Assembly (NCBI RefSeq): GCF_900603025.1
Contig: NZ_LR026975.1
Location: 4,836,001-4,900,000 of the forward strand
Direction of reading: 5' to 3'
DNA length: 64,000 nt
DNA from: Mycolicibacterium hassiacum DSM 44199
Lineage (GTDB): Bacteria > Actinomycetota > Actinomycetes > Mycobacteriales > Mycobacteriaceae
The position numbers and the translations under genes were made by a program. The notes under the pieces were generated by a model. That model saw only the letters and a list, made by a program, of their open reading frames with translations. It searched no databases and was not told the DNA's origin. Each line of letters starts with the position of its first letter. Within the stretch, counting starts at the first letter, position 1. This document shows, one piece after another, positions 44,020 through 52,587 of the stretch.

Positions 44020-45186
44020 CTAACCGGTCGAGAAACCGGCGAACAGCACGGAGGCCAGACCGAGTGCGACCACGATGTTGGCCACCGTCGCGGCCGCGAA
44101 CACGCCGATCGGACGCCACCCGGCCTCCTTGAGCCCCTTGAGCGAGAACTCCAGGCCGATCGCGACGAACGCGAAGATCAGGAACCAGGTGCGTAGATCG
44201 TTGACCGTGCTGATGGCCGCCTTGTCGCCGCCTGCCGCCAGGTACAGGGTCCCGATGATCGACGCGGCGATGAACCCGAGTACGAACTTCGGGAACCGCT
44301 CCCAGAACTGCCCGATCGTCGGCCGTGCCTCCGCGGCGGACTTGCGTTGGACCTTCAGCGCGAAGTACGCGGTGAGCGCGATCGCGACGACGCCGATCAA
44401 CGCGTTCTGGGTGGTCTTGACGATGGTGGCGATCTGCAGCGCCTCCTCACCGGCGATGGCGCCCGACGCCGCTACCGCCGCGGTGGTGTCGATGTTCCCA
44501 CCGATCCACGCCCCGGCCACCGGATCGGACAGGCCCAGCAGGTCGGCCAACCACGGAAGCAGGAAGATCGACGGCAGCGCGAACGCGATCACCAGCGACG
44601 CCGCGTAGGCGAGTTGCTCCTTCTTGGCCTGCACCGCGCCCGCGGCGGCGATGGCAGCGCTCACGCCGCAGATCGACACCGCCGACGCGAGCAACGCGCG
44701 GAGCTTGTCCTCCAGGCGCAGCACACCGCCCAGCCACCAGGTGAACCCGAACACGATGGTGATCAGCAGCAGCGCCTGGACGATCGCCGGACCGGCGGCG
44801 GTGACCAGCACCTTCAAGTTGATGGAAGCCCCCAGCAGCACCAGGCCTGTCTTGATGAAGAACTCGGTGCGGAAACCCTTGGCGAGCTTCTCGCGCAGGG
44901 CCAGAACCGTCAGCACCAGGTTTCCGAGCAACCCCAGCGCGATGGCGTATATCGGGAACTCGATCGACTTGGCCACGCCTTCGAACGAGGTGCCTTTCGC
45001 CCAGACCGGGACCTGGCTCTCCAGGAACCGTGTGGCCGCGCCGAGCACGACAACGAGTGCGACCCCCGCAGCCGCGTAGCCGATACCGGCCCGGCTTGTC
45101 TGCTCAGGGGCCGCGCCGGTCGGTTGTCCGAGTTCCTGTGCGCTGCTCTGCGTTTGCGCGCTGTCGCGGGTGCCCTGCTCGCTCAC
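44020..45186 (-). CDS. YeiH/UPF0324 family putative sulfate exporter
   Basis: A 388-residue membrane protein with about ten helices and a hydrophilic N-terminal tail of some 30 residues. Family segments: 'RTEFFIKTGLVLLGASINLK', 'ASAVSICGVSAAIAAAGAVQ', 'WIGGNIDTTAAVAASGAIAG' and 'IVKTTQNALIGVVA'. The annotation as sulfate exporter is by family name and not proven. The GTG start forms a GTGA overlap with the stop of a 29-residue membrane peptide just upstream. Confidence 0.9.
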   Translation of the reverse strand: MSEQGTRDSAQTQSSAQELGQPTGAAPEQTSRAGIGYAAAGVALVVVLGAATRFLESQVPVWAKGTSFEGVAKSIEFPIYAIALGLLGNLVLTVLALREKLAKGFRTEFFIKTGLVLLGASINLKVLVTAAGPAIVQALLLITIVFGFTWWLGGVLRLEDKLRALLASAVSICGVSAAIAAAGAVQAKKEQLAYAASLVIAFALPSIFLLPWLADLLGLSDPVAGAWIGGNIDTTAAVAASGAIAGEEALQIATIVKTTQNALIGVVAIALTAYFALKVQRKSAAEARPTIGQFWERFPKFVLGFIAASIIGTLYLAAGGDKAAISTVNDLRTWFLIFAFVAIGLEFSLKGLKEAGWRPIGVFAAATVANIVVALGLASVLFAGFSTG

Positions 45187-45272
45187 GGGATCACGCTCCC
45201 CGGAATCGCGCCCACCAGCACCAGGACCAACAGCGCCAAGCCGACGATGACGGCCAGCCAGTCCTCATTCAT
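45183..45272 (-). CDS. 29-residue membrane peptide coupled to the YeiH-type exporter
   Basis: Reads from ATG at 45272 to TGA at 45183: 'MNEDWLAVIVGLALLVLVLV' then 'GAIPGSVIP'. One helix of about 18 residues fills most of it. The stop overlaps the GTG start of the exporter (GTGA), so translation of the two is coupled. The shape is like KdpF or other small transporter subunits. No Shine-Dalgarno is clear; a TATCCT about 10 bases upstream suggests a leaderless transcript. Confidence 0.68.
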   Translation of the reverse strand: MNEDWLAVIVGLALLVLVLVGAIPGSVIP

Positions 45273-45341
45273 GGGGCGCGAGGATAGCCAGCCGGGCGGC
45301 CGGTGTGAATGGTTGCGATCAGCCCGACTCGAAGCCGTTCG

Positions 45342-46154
45342 TCAGGAGTGGGCCAGCTTCTTGTTCACCAGCCGGGTCAGCCAGCCGGGGGAGAACCGCG
45401 AGCCCAGGGCCAGCGCCTTGGTCTGGGTGCCGACCGGGAAGTGCACCTGGTGCAGCGCCCGGCGCAGCAGCGACGGCTCGGTGGCCTTGACGATCGCCTC
45501 CGCGACGTCCTCGGCGGTCAGTCGAATGCCCAGTGACTCGGTGGTGCCGGTCTTGATGTTGGCGGTCATGCCGGTCCGGACGTACAGCGGCCACATCGCG
45601 ATGACCCGGATGCCGTGGCGCTGCCACTCCAGGTCCAGCGCCTCGGTGATGCCGCGGACGAAGAACTTGGTCGCGCTGTAGTTGGCCAGCTCGACCTGCC
45701 CGTAGATCGCCGAGGCCGACGACAGGTTGACCACCACCGAGCCCGGGGTGTCACGCAGGTAGGGGAACGCCGCGTACAGGCCGTTGACCACACCCTTGAC
45801 GTTGATGTCGATCTCGCGGAGGTGGCCGGGCAGGTCGAGTTCTTCGAACCGGCCCGCCCGCAGGATCCCGGCGTTGTTGATCAGGATGTCGAGCCTGTTG
45901 CCGGCCGCCCGGGCGAAGTCGCCGACCCGCTGCGCCATCTCGTCGGGGTCGGTGACGTCGAGGTGGCCGACGATCGCGCGCCCGCCCACCCGTTCGATCT
46001 CGCCGGCCAGCGACTCCAGGCCGGACTCGTTGATGTCGTAGCCGCCGACGGTGAAGCCCTTGCGGGCGAACGCGAGCGCGGTGGCCCGGCCGATGCCGGC
46101 GGCGGCGCCGGTGATGAAGACGGCCTTGCGTGCGGTCTGCTGTGATCCGGTCAT
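45342..46154 (-). CDS. Short-chain dehydrogenase/reductase
   Basis: A 270-residue classical SDR: cofactor loop 'VFITGAAAGIGRATALAFAR', 'HLDVTDPD', 'INNAGIL', catalytic Ser in 'VVNLSSASAIYGQ' and YxxxK in 'ANYSATKFFVRG'. The Asp in 'GGYDINESG' suggests NAD preference. It follows a TetR gene by 46 bases in the same direction, so it is likely part of its regulon. Substrate unknown. Confidence 0.9.
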   Translation of the reverse strand: MTGSQQTARKAVFITGAAAGIGRATALAFARKGFTVGGYDINESGLESLAGEIERVGGRAIVGHLDVTDPDEMAQRVGDFARAAGNRLDILINNAGILRAGRFEELDLPGHLREIDINVKGVVNGLYAAFPYLRDTPGSVVVNLSSASAIYGQVELANYSATKFFVRGITEALDLEWQRHGIRVIAMWPLYVRTGMTANIKTGTTESLGIRLTAEDVAEAIVKATEPSLLRRALHQVHFPVGTQTKALALGSRFSPGWLTRLVNKKLAHS

Positions 46155-46200
46155 TGGAGAGGCATATCAGGTCCGGTGTTGTGATGTCATCGCGGCCCCG

Positions 46201-46839
46201 CTACGAGCGGGACGGGTCGACGTCGGGGAGGAGGCGTCGGACGAAGCGCTCGATCGCGGCGCGCAGGTGTTCTTCGTCGGTGTCGGCGAGCGTTCCGTAC
46301 GGGAAGTACGTGTAGCCGGCGATCGTGTGGATCAGGATGTCGACGGTCTGGTCCACGGGCAGCGGCAGCGGCCTGCCCACCTCCGCGCTTGCGAGCAGCA
46401 GCGCGTCGTTCATGATCTGGCCCACCATCGTCAGCGGCGACGGGTCGCCGCTCGCGCCGAGCAGCGACAGCGACGGGGGCGTCGTCCCGGCGAGGTGGCG
46501 AAGGATCGGATGGCGGACGGCGACCAGCAGTAGCGAGGTGATCAACTCGACGGCGCGCTCGGTCGCGGTCGGGCGTTCCGCCGCCGCGGTGACGATCTGG
46601 ACGATGCCGTCGCGGATCTCGCGCTGGAACGTTCGCTGGATCACCGACTCTTTCGTGCCGAACCGGCGGAACACGGTCGCGCGGGAGATCCCGGAACGTG
46701 CGACGAGATCGTCGATGGTAAAGTTCGTGCCGCACTCGATGAACAACTCGCGGGCCGCATCCATGATGCGGGTGTCGGTCGGAGTGTCCGTCTCACCTAT
46801 ACGCAGAAGCGTTGAAAGTGTTGGGAGACTCGCGGTCAC
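46201..46839 (-). CDS. TetR family regulator
   Basis: A 212-residue regulator with the N-terminal helix-turn-helix 'FTIDDLVARSGISRATVFRR' and a variable C-terminal domain. The GTG at 46839 ('VTASLPTLSTLLRIGE') is used; the frame is open upstream for 89 codons but the sequence looks non-coding there. It precedes the SDR gene and probably controls it. Confidence 0.87.
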   Translation of the reverse strand: MTASLPTLSTLLRIGETDTPTDTRIMDAARELFIECGTNFTIDDLVARSGISRATVFRRFGTKESVIQRTFQREIRDGIVQIVTAAAERPTATERAVELITSLLLVAVRHPILRHLAGTTPPSLSLLGASGDPSPLTMVGQIMNDALLLASAEVGRPLPLPVDQTVDILIHTIAGYTYFPYGTLADTDEEHLRAAIERFVRRLLPDVDPSRS

Positions 46840-47078
46840 CGATATGAGCTTACACCAGCGGTTTTCCGGTCGATTCCACGGTGCGGGGCGCTGTCGGTCG
46901 TGTCGTCGGCGAGCTCGCGCCGGGCGGTCTCCTGCAGCCGGTGCAGCAACTTCGACCTGAAGATAGCCAGGCGCGGGCCGAAGTTCATCGACGCCGCGGC
47001 CGCGGCGCGGACCCACATCCACGGCGTCGGGAGGTCGAGGTTGAGCTTGCCGAGCGCCGCGCCAATCCGCCGCTGTGC

Positions 47079-47219
47079 AGTCCGTATGCGCTGCAACATG
47101 ATTCACGGTTCTGGCGGGAACCGGAGAAGTTCCTGCCCGGGGCTTTCCGGATCAAGCCGTCTTCCACCCTGTCGGCCTCGCCGAAGGGTGGCTGCCCGGT
47201 CACGGTGCACCGCCGGTAG
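47079..47219 (+). pseudogene. Cytochrome P450 C-terminal remnant
   Basis: Reads 'SPYALQHDSRFWREPEKFLP', the conserved P450 stretch before the heme loop, then jumps directly to 'FRIKPSSTLSASPKGG' and 'CPVTVHRR', a typical P450 C-terminus. The heme-Cys loop of about 60 residues is missing, and nothing upstream resembles a P450. A broken gene with an internal deletion. The DNA 46840-47078 also encodes an unassigned 87-codon stretch on the minus strand (46836-47099, 'GKLNLDLPTPWMWVRAAAAA') that may be another gene fragment. Confidence 0.75.
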
Positions 47220-47223
47220 CGGC

Positions 47224-47835
47224 TCAGCCGATCGGCCGCAGCGCCAGTAGCGCGCCGAGGCCGATCATCGTGGCCGCGATTAGCCCGTCGAGCACCCGCC
47301 AGGTCGTGGGGGTGGCGAACCAGCGGGCGAGCCGCTGGGCGCCGAAGCCGAGGCTGACGAACCAGATCGCGCTGGCGGTGACGGCGCCGACGCCGAACAG
47401 CCAGCGCCCGTCGCGGTGTTCGTTGGCCAGCGCCCCGAGCAGCACCACGGTGTCCAGATAGACGTGCGGGTTCAGCCAGGTCAGCGCCAGGCAGGTGACC
47501 AGCACCTCCAGCAGGCGGGCCGGGCCCTGCTCGCGCGGGGTGAGGCTGCCCCCCGGCCGCCAGGCCCGCCGCGCGGCGAGCAGCCCGTAGCCGATGAGGA
47601 ACGCCGCACCGGTGAACCGGATCAGGGTGAGTGCCTTGGGGTGGGCGGTGATGAGCGCACCGACGCCGGCGATGCCGGCTGCGATCAGCACCATGTCCGA
47701 GACCGTGCACACCGCGACCACCGCCGCCACGTGCTCGCCGCGCAGGCCCTGGCGCAGCACGAAGGCGTTCTGGGCGCCGATCGCGACGATCAGCGCCAGG
47801 CAGGTGAGGAAACCGAATACCACCGGGGAGTGCAC
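47224..47835 (-). CDS. lysE: LysE/ArgO family basic amino-acid exporter (Rv1986 type)
   Basis: A 203-residue protein with six helices: '[20 protein letters not shown]', '[19 protein letters not shown]', '[20 protein letters not shown]' and 'FGAQRLARW'. The GAQNAF and NPHVYLD motifs define the LysE/ArgO group; close to Rv1986. The GTG at 47835 is used. Its usual divergent regulator lysG is not next door but 2.5 kb away and broken. The 5' region 47836-47962 holds an AT-richer stretch with AATC/GATT half-sites that could be the old LysG site. Confidence 0.9.
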   Translation of the reverse strand: MHSPVVFGFLTCLALIVAIGAQNAFVLRQGLRGEHVAAVVAVCTVSDMVLIAAGIAGVGALITAHPKALTLIRFTGAAFLIGYGLLAARRAWRPGGSLTPREQGPARLLEVLVTCLALTWLNPHVYLDTVVLLGALANEHRDGRWLFGVGAVTASAIWFVSLGFGAQRLARWFATPTTWRVLDGLIAATMIGLGALLALRPIG

Positions 47836-47962
47836 GTCACCAGACGGTAGGCATCGGCGCATGATGAGTACAGCTAAAGAATCTTCACCTTCATTAGCGA
47901 TTCTGAATCGACGATGAACCTGCGCCGGGTCGGTCCGGATAGGCGATGCGCAGGAGGCCGGT

Positions 47963-48375
47963 GTGGGTCAGTTGCTGCGGGTGCGGAAATTCACGGTGTC
48001 GCGGGACGGGTTCGGTGCGGGGGAGGGGCAGAGCCTCGAGCGGCCGTTCGGGCACCCCGACCCGGGGGACGATGTTCGCCTGGGCCGGGGCGACGGCGAG
48101 TTGCCCAACCGCACCGAGCCGGGTGGGCCGCGCGGACTCGACGACTACTTCACCCGCGACTTCACCCGCGACTTCGCACCAGCATCGGCGCCGAGATCAT
48201 GGGGGCGCAACAAGTTCGGCCCACAGCGTGGACCACGGCAGGACGACGAGTGGATTGGCTGGTGGGGTGGCGAGCCCCCGTTTCACACCCCGGCGTTCGT
48301 GCCGACACACCACCCGCGCCCTCGTTCACGCTGTCGTACACCACCTTTGACCTCGTCAGCGGTGAGCCGGCCGGG
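47963..48375 (+). pseudogene. DHFR/RibD-C family protein, decayed
   Basis: Homology to the dihydrofolate reductase-like family ('LLRVRKFTVSRDGFGAGEG', 'PNRTEPGGPRGLDDYF', 'WGRNKFGPQRGPRQDDEW', 'EPPFHTPAFV') alternates between three frames. Short stretches such as 'MFAWAGATAS', 'IGAEIMG' and 'PSFTLSYTTFDLVSGEP' are in other frames. At least five frame changes are needed and the C-terminal half is missing. Confidence 0.8.
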
Positions 48376-48496
48376 TGCCCAGCCCGAGCAGCGGGGTGGT
48401 GCACCACCTGTTCTGGCGCTGAGCACGGAATTCGTGCATTCGGCCGCCCCGCAGCGGTCTTACGATGCAACTGACATGTGACACGGAGGGCTGCCG

Positions 48497-49255
48497 ATGA
48501 GCGATCTGGAGACCGATTCCGCCGCCTTGAACGACTGGCGAGGGCGGTGGAACGATGTCAGCGCCGGGATCGGGAACCTTCTTGCCGGATTTCCCGGCAT
48601 GTCAGGGTTGGCGAACACGCACGGCACCATCGGGTTCCCGATGCAGAACGCCTTGAACAACGCGCTGTCGGCCCGCGGCGACGTGTTCGGGGCCGTGCAG
48701 TCCGCCTCCGCCAACATCGCTGACCTGCTGCGCCGGGCCGCGTTGGCCTACGAGCGCGGCGACGTCGCCGCAGCCCAGGACCTGACCCGGCGAGCCCAGC
48801 AGATCGAGGCCGCGGGCACCTCCGCCGCGGCGTACGGGCGCGGGACACCCGCCGATCCGTCGGCCGCCGGCGGGGCCGGCGTCCAGGCCGTGGGCCAGAT
48901 CGTCGGCGGGGTCGGTCAGATGGCCGCGCAGATGGCGCAGTCGCTGGGGCAGTCGGCCCAGGGTATGGCCCAGACCCTCGCCCAGATCCCCCAGCAGGTG
49001 ATGCAGGGGGTTCAGGGTATCGTCCAAACCGCCACCCAGGGCGCGGCCGGCATCGAGGCGGCCCAGGCCGCGGCAAACATCGAGGCAGCCGGGGCCGAGG
49101 GAGACAAGACCGTCAAGACCGGCCACGCCGAGGGCGGCCCGGGCGCCGAAGGCGGCGAGGGCGAACGCGCGCCCGTGGACGCCGTCCGAGCCCGCTCCGA
49201 AGACGAACGCGAACAACCCGACGACACCGGCGCCGGGACCGACACCCGGCTGTAG
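48497..49255 (+). CDS. Probable type VII secretion substrate (WxG and YxxxD motifs)
   Basis: A 252-residue protein. Residues 1-95 form a predicted helical hairpin with Trp14-Arg-Gly16 (WxG) and Tyr85-ERG-Asp89 (YxxxD), the two marks of the bipartite ESX secretion signal, here in one chain. The middle is Gly/Gln/Ala-rich amphipathic repeats ('MAQSLGQSAQGMAQTLAQIP'), and the C-terminus is acidic and disordered. The layout recalls EspB/EspC-like proteins. A GGAGGG lies before the ATG. No ESX core genes are in the window. It ends 15 bases from the convergent CobW gene. No exact family is recognised. Confidence 0.75.
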   Translation: MSDLETDSAALNDWRGRWNDVSAGIGNLLAGFPGMSGLANTHGTIGFPMQNALNNALSARGDVFGAVQSASANIADLLRRAALAYERGDVAAAQDLTRRAQQIEAAGTSAAAYGRGTPADPSAAGGAGVQAVGQIVGGVGQMAAQMAQSLGQSAQGMAQTLAQIPQQVMQGVQGIVQTATQGAAGIEAAQAAANIEAAGAEGDKTVKTGHAEGGPGAEGGEGERAPVDAVRARSEDEREQPDDTGAGTDTRL

Positions 49256-49270
49256 CCCGGCCGACCACCG

Positions 49271-50284
49271 CTACACGCTCAGCCGCCGGTAGCGCTGCAG
49301 CCGCCGCAGCCCGGTCGCCGGTGGTTTGTCGCACGGCGCCAGCGCCGCGGCCATCCGCTCGCGGGTCGCGTCGACGTCGACGTGGGTGCCGATGGCCACC
49401 AGGTTGCTCGCCGGCGCGGACGGCGGCGCGGTGGCGATGTGCACCGACCGGCCCACGACATTGACCGTGTAACGGCGCACCCGGTCGCGCATCTGCACCG
49501 CGATCGTGCCCTTGAGCCGGTACACCCCGGCGGGCGGCTCCTCGAGCAGGTTGATCACCGCATCCGGGTCCACGCAGCCGTCGCTGGTCACCGTGACCGA
49601 ATCGGCGTGTACGTGCGGGTGCTCGGCATGATCGGCCTCGACAAGCAGGTCGCGCAGCGACAGTTGGCCGTTCTCGTCGGCGCGCCCGGCGACGTCGAAC
49701 AGCAGCGCCGGGTCGATCCGCCCGGCCACCGTGCTGACGATGTGCACATCCGGGTTGCGCTGGCGCACCCGCCGGCAGATGCGCTCCACGACGGCGTCGC
49801 GCTCGGCTTCGGGCACCTGGTCGATCTTGTTGATCACCACCAGCGAGGCCGCCCTGTAACGCGCCGGCGGGGTGCGACCGTTGTCGACGGTGTCGAAGTA
49901 TGCCGAGGTGTCGATGACGTCGACCACACCACCCGGGCGTACCCGCTCCACGCCACTGAACCGGATCATCCGCGACACCGCCACCGGGTCGGCCAGCCCG
50001 CTGGCCTCGACGATGATCGCGTCCAGCCGCAGCTTGGGGTCGGCCAGCTTGGCCAGCGCCTCGTCGAGCCCGCCGTCGTCGGGCAGGCAGCAGATGCAGC
50101 CGCCGGCGATCGACGCCGGCTCGTCGACCTGCCCGGTCACCAGCGCGGCGTCGACGTTGAGCTCGCCGAAGTCGTTGATCACCACGCCGACTCGGGCGTC
50201 CGGTTGCCGCAGCACGTGGTTGAGCAGCGTCGTCTTACCCGCGCCCAGATAGCCGGTGAGTGCGATGACGGGAACCGTGGTCAC
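49271..50284 (-). CDS. CobW/COG0523 G3E GTPase (metal chaperone-like)
   Basis: A 337-residue GTPase. P-loop 'LTGYLGAGKTTLLNHVL', metal-binding CxCC in 'IAGGCICCLPDD', switch 'VVINDFGELNVDAAL', 'EASGLADPV', 'VVINKIDQVP', then the CobW C-terminal domain. Such proteins insert or traffic zinc, cobalt or other metals. GTG start at 50284, 78 bases from the divergent lysG. No Zur site was recognised by eye. Confidence 0.92.
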   Translation of the reverse strand: MTTVPVIALTGYLGAGKTTLLNHVLRQPDARVGVVINDFGELNVDAALVTGQVDEPASIAGGCICCLPDDGGLDEALAKLADPKLRLDAIIVEASGLADPVAVSRMIRFSGVERVRPGGVVDVIDTSAYFDTVDNGRTPPARYRAASLVVINKIDQVPEAERDAVVERICRRVRQRNPDVHIVSTVAGRIDPALLFDVAGRADENGQLSLRDLLVEADHAEHPHVHADSVTVTSDGCVDPDAVINLLEEPPAGVYRLKGTIAVQMRDRVRRYTVNVVGRSVHIATAPPSAPASNLVAIGTHVDVDATRERMAAALAPCDKPPATGLRRLQRYRRLSV

Positions 50285-50362
50285 CCCGCCATGATCGCAG
50301 CCGCCGCCGATGACCCCGCGCCGGCGGGCCCGGGCTACCGGGGCCTCGAATACAGTGACGGG

Positions 50363-51309
50363 GTGCGGATCGACGGCCAGCAACTCGCGGCGTTCGCCGC
50401 GGTGATCGAACACGGCTCGTTCGAGGCGGCCGCCCGCGCACTGCACATCACCCCGTCGGCGGTCAGCCAGCGCATCAAGGCGCTGGAGCAACGGGTCGGT
50501 CAGGTGCTGGTGGTGCGGGAAAAGCCGTGCCGCCCAACGTCGGTGGCGATCCCGCTGCTGCGGCTGGCGGCGCAGACCGCGGTGCTGGAGGCCGAGGCGC
50601 TGGCCGAGATGGGCGGCGGCCCGGCCGAGTTCCCGCGGATCGCGATCGCGGTCAACGCCGACTCGATGTCGACCTGGTTCACCGCGGTGCTGTCCCGGCT
50701 GACCGATGTGCTGTTCGACATCCGCATCGAGGACCAGGACCACTCGGCGCGCCTGCTGCGCGAGGGCGCGGTGATGGGGGCGGTGACCACCGAACGGGAA
50801 CCGGTGCCGGGTTGCCGGGTGTGGTCGCTCGGTGTGATGGACAACCAGCTCAGCTCTTCGGATTTCACCGCCACCGGGTGCCGGGTTGCCGGGTGTGGTC
50901 GCTCGGTGTGATGCGCTACGTGCCGGTCGCCAGCCCGGGCTTCGTCGCGCGGCATCTGCCCGACGGGTTCACCGCCCGCGCCGCGGCGGCGGCGCCGTCG
51001 CTGGCCTGGAACCGCGCCGACGGACTACAGGACATGCTGGTGCGCAAGGCGTTTCGGCGCAACATCAGCCGTCCGGTGCACTATGTGCCGACCGCCGACG
51101 GGTTCGGCGCCGCGGTGCACGCCGGGCTGGGCTGGGGGATGTTCCCGGCAGACCTGGCTGCCGACACGCTGGCCGACGGCTCGTTCGTGCGGATCAGCGA
51201 CATCCACCTCGACGTGCCGTTGTACTGGCAGTGCTGGAAGCTCGACAGCCCGCTGCTGGACCGTCTCACCGAAGCCGTGCTGGCCGCCCGCGGGCGTACC
51301 ACCGAATAG
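50363..51309 (+). pseudogene. lysG: lysG (LysR-type activator of lysE), broken by a 74-bp duplication
   Basis: The N-terminal part ('IDGQQLAAFAAVIEHGSFEA', helix-turn-helix 'LHITPSAVSQRIKALEQ') runs to 'TTEREPVPGCRVWSLGVM' at 50839 and closely matches Rv1985c. After 74 extra bases (a 37-bp spacer plus a 37-bp repeat of the preceding sequence) the homology resumes at 'MRYVPVASPGFVARHLPDG' in another frame and ends correctly at 51309. The first frame stops at 50911, so only a truncated protein (about 182 residues) with DNA-binding domain would be made. Confidence 0.88.
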
Positions 51310-51359
51310 CCGCTGAGCTGCGGTGGGCTACCCTCCGTGGGATTGATAAGGGAGGTCAG

Positions 51360-52292
51360 GTGAGCGCGGACGACCATTCGGTGGCCCCGGTCGAGCACAG
51401 CGGACCGCTGCAGGGACCACTGGCGGCCGCGACGCTGCGCGCCCTCGACACCCTCGAACAGGTGTTGGAGCTGGAGCCCACCGGCCCCGACCGGTTCCGG
51501 GCCGGCAGTGAGCCGAACCGGTTCGGCCGGATCTTCGGCGGCCAGCTGTTGGCCCAGGCGATGACGGCCGCCGCGGCCACCGTGCCCGAGCACCGGCCGA
51601 GCGGCATCCACGCGCTGTTTGTGCGCGGCGGCGACGAGACCGTGCCGGTCGACCTGATCGTCGAACGCACCCGTGACGGGCGCACCATGTCCACCCGCCG
51701 GGTCGGCGTGCAGCAGGCCGGGCGCACAGTGCTGACCGCGATGGTGTCGTTCGCCGAACCGGGTCCCGACGCCGATGCCGATGACGGGCCGGTGACCGCG
51801 CCTGAGGTGGACCCGGAGTCCATTCCGTTGCTTCAGGACTGGCTGCACACCGCGCCACCGGAGCTGCTCCGGATCGGCCGGGTGTGGGCCGACGTCCCGC
51901 CGGCGGTGGAGATGCGCATCGCCGAAGCGCCGATCTTCTTCGGCGGTGACCAGAAGCCCGGGGAGCGCACCCTGTGGATGCGGCTGCCTCGCACGGTCGC
52001 CGACCGGCCCGGACTACATGAGGTGCTGCTCACCTACGCCAGCGATTACCTGTTGGTGGACATGGCGTTTCGCAATCACCCCGAACCGCTGGCCGTCGGT
52101 GCCTACAGCGGGGTGACCGTCGATCACGCGGTGTGGCTGCATCGACCGGTGCGCTTCGACCAGTGGCTGGGCCACGTCACCCGGACGGTCGGGTTCGGCG
52201 GCAACCGCGCACTGGTGCAGGGCAGGATCATCGACGCGGCCGGCCGGCATGTGGCCAGCACGGCGCAGGAAGTGCTGATTCGCGCCCGATAG
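51360..52292 (+). CDS. tesB: Acyl-CoA thioesterase II
   Basis: A 310-residue double-hotdog TesB enzyme: 'NRFGRIFGGQLLAQAMTAAA', 'HALFVRGGDETVPVDLIVER', 'TYASDYLLVDMAFRNHPEP' and 'SGVTVDHAVWLHRPVRFDQW'. It releases free fatty acid from acyl-CoA. The GTG at 51360 has GGGAGG 7 bases upstream. The frame is open far upstream across lysG, which is not coding. Confidence 0.93.
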   Translation: MSADDHSVAPVEHSGPLQGPLAAATLRALDTLEQVLELEPTGPDRFRAGSEPNRFGRIFGGQLLAQAMTAAAATVPEHRPSGIHALFVRGGDETVPVDLIVERTRDGRTMSTRRVGVQQAGRTVLTAMVSFAEPGPDADADDGPVTAPEVDPESIPLLQDWLHTAPPELLRIGRVWADVPPAVEMRIAEAPIFFGGDQKPGERTLWMRLPRTVADRPGLHEVLLTYASDYLLVDMAFRNHPEPLAVGAYSGVTVDHAVWLHRPVRFDQWLGHVTRTVGFGGNRALVQGRIIDAAGRHVASTAQEVLIRAR

Positions 52293-52313
52293 CCGCGCGG
52301 CGTTGCGACCTGC

Positions 52314-52344
52314 GCCGTCACCGGCCACGCTACCCGGTGACGGC
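52314..52344 (+). terminator. Terminator after tesB
   Basis: GCCGTCACCGG and CCGGTGACGGC pair over 11 bp with a 9-base loop. The arm shares GCGCCGTCACCGG with the tandem repeat hairpins after htdX. The rest of 52293-52587 contains no gene that can be supported and must hold the promoter of the CsbD-like gene. Confidence 0.75.
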
Positions 52345-52587
52345 CTGCCCCGGGGCCCGTGGCACCGTCGTTCGTCCCGCCTGCACCGGCCAGATGTGAC
52401 ACGGGTGGTTTCGGGAGCTCCATTGCGTGGAATGCGGTGTTTGAGAACCACGCGGAGACCGGTCCACCGCCAACCAGGACCACCGCAGCAATCAGGGCTT
52501 CAGCGCTTTCAGAACGCGGCCCGAACTCACGGCCTCGAGAAACGTGGCCGCAGGAAACGGTCCGGACTCGGACCGGAAGGGAAACAC

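Noticed and set aside
46836..47099. 87-codon minus-strand frame as a real gene
   Set aside because: Overlaps the P450 remnant and the TetR 5' end, no recognised family or ribosome-binding site; kept only as a possible fragment.
50886..51359. 468-codon version of the thioesterase
   Set aside because: The upstream part is the lysG 3' region read in another frame; GTG at 51360 with a strong ribosome-binding site is the start.
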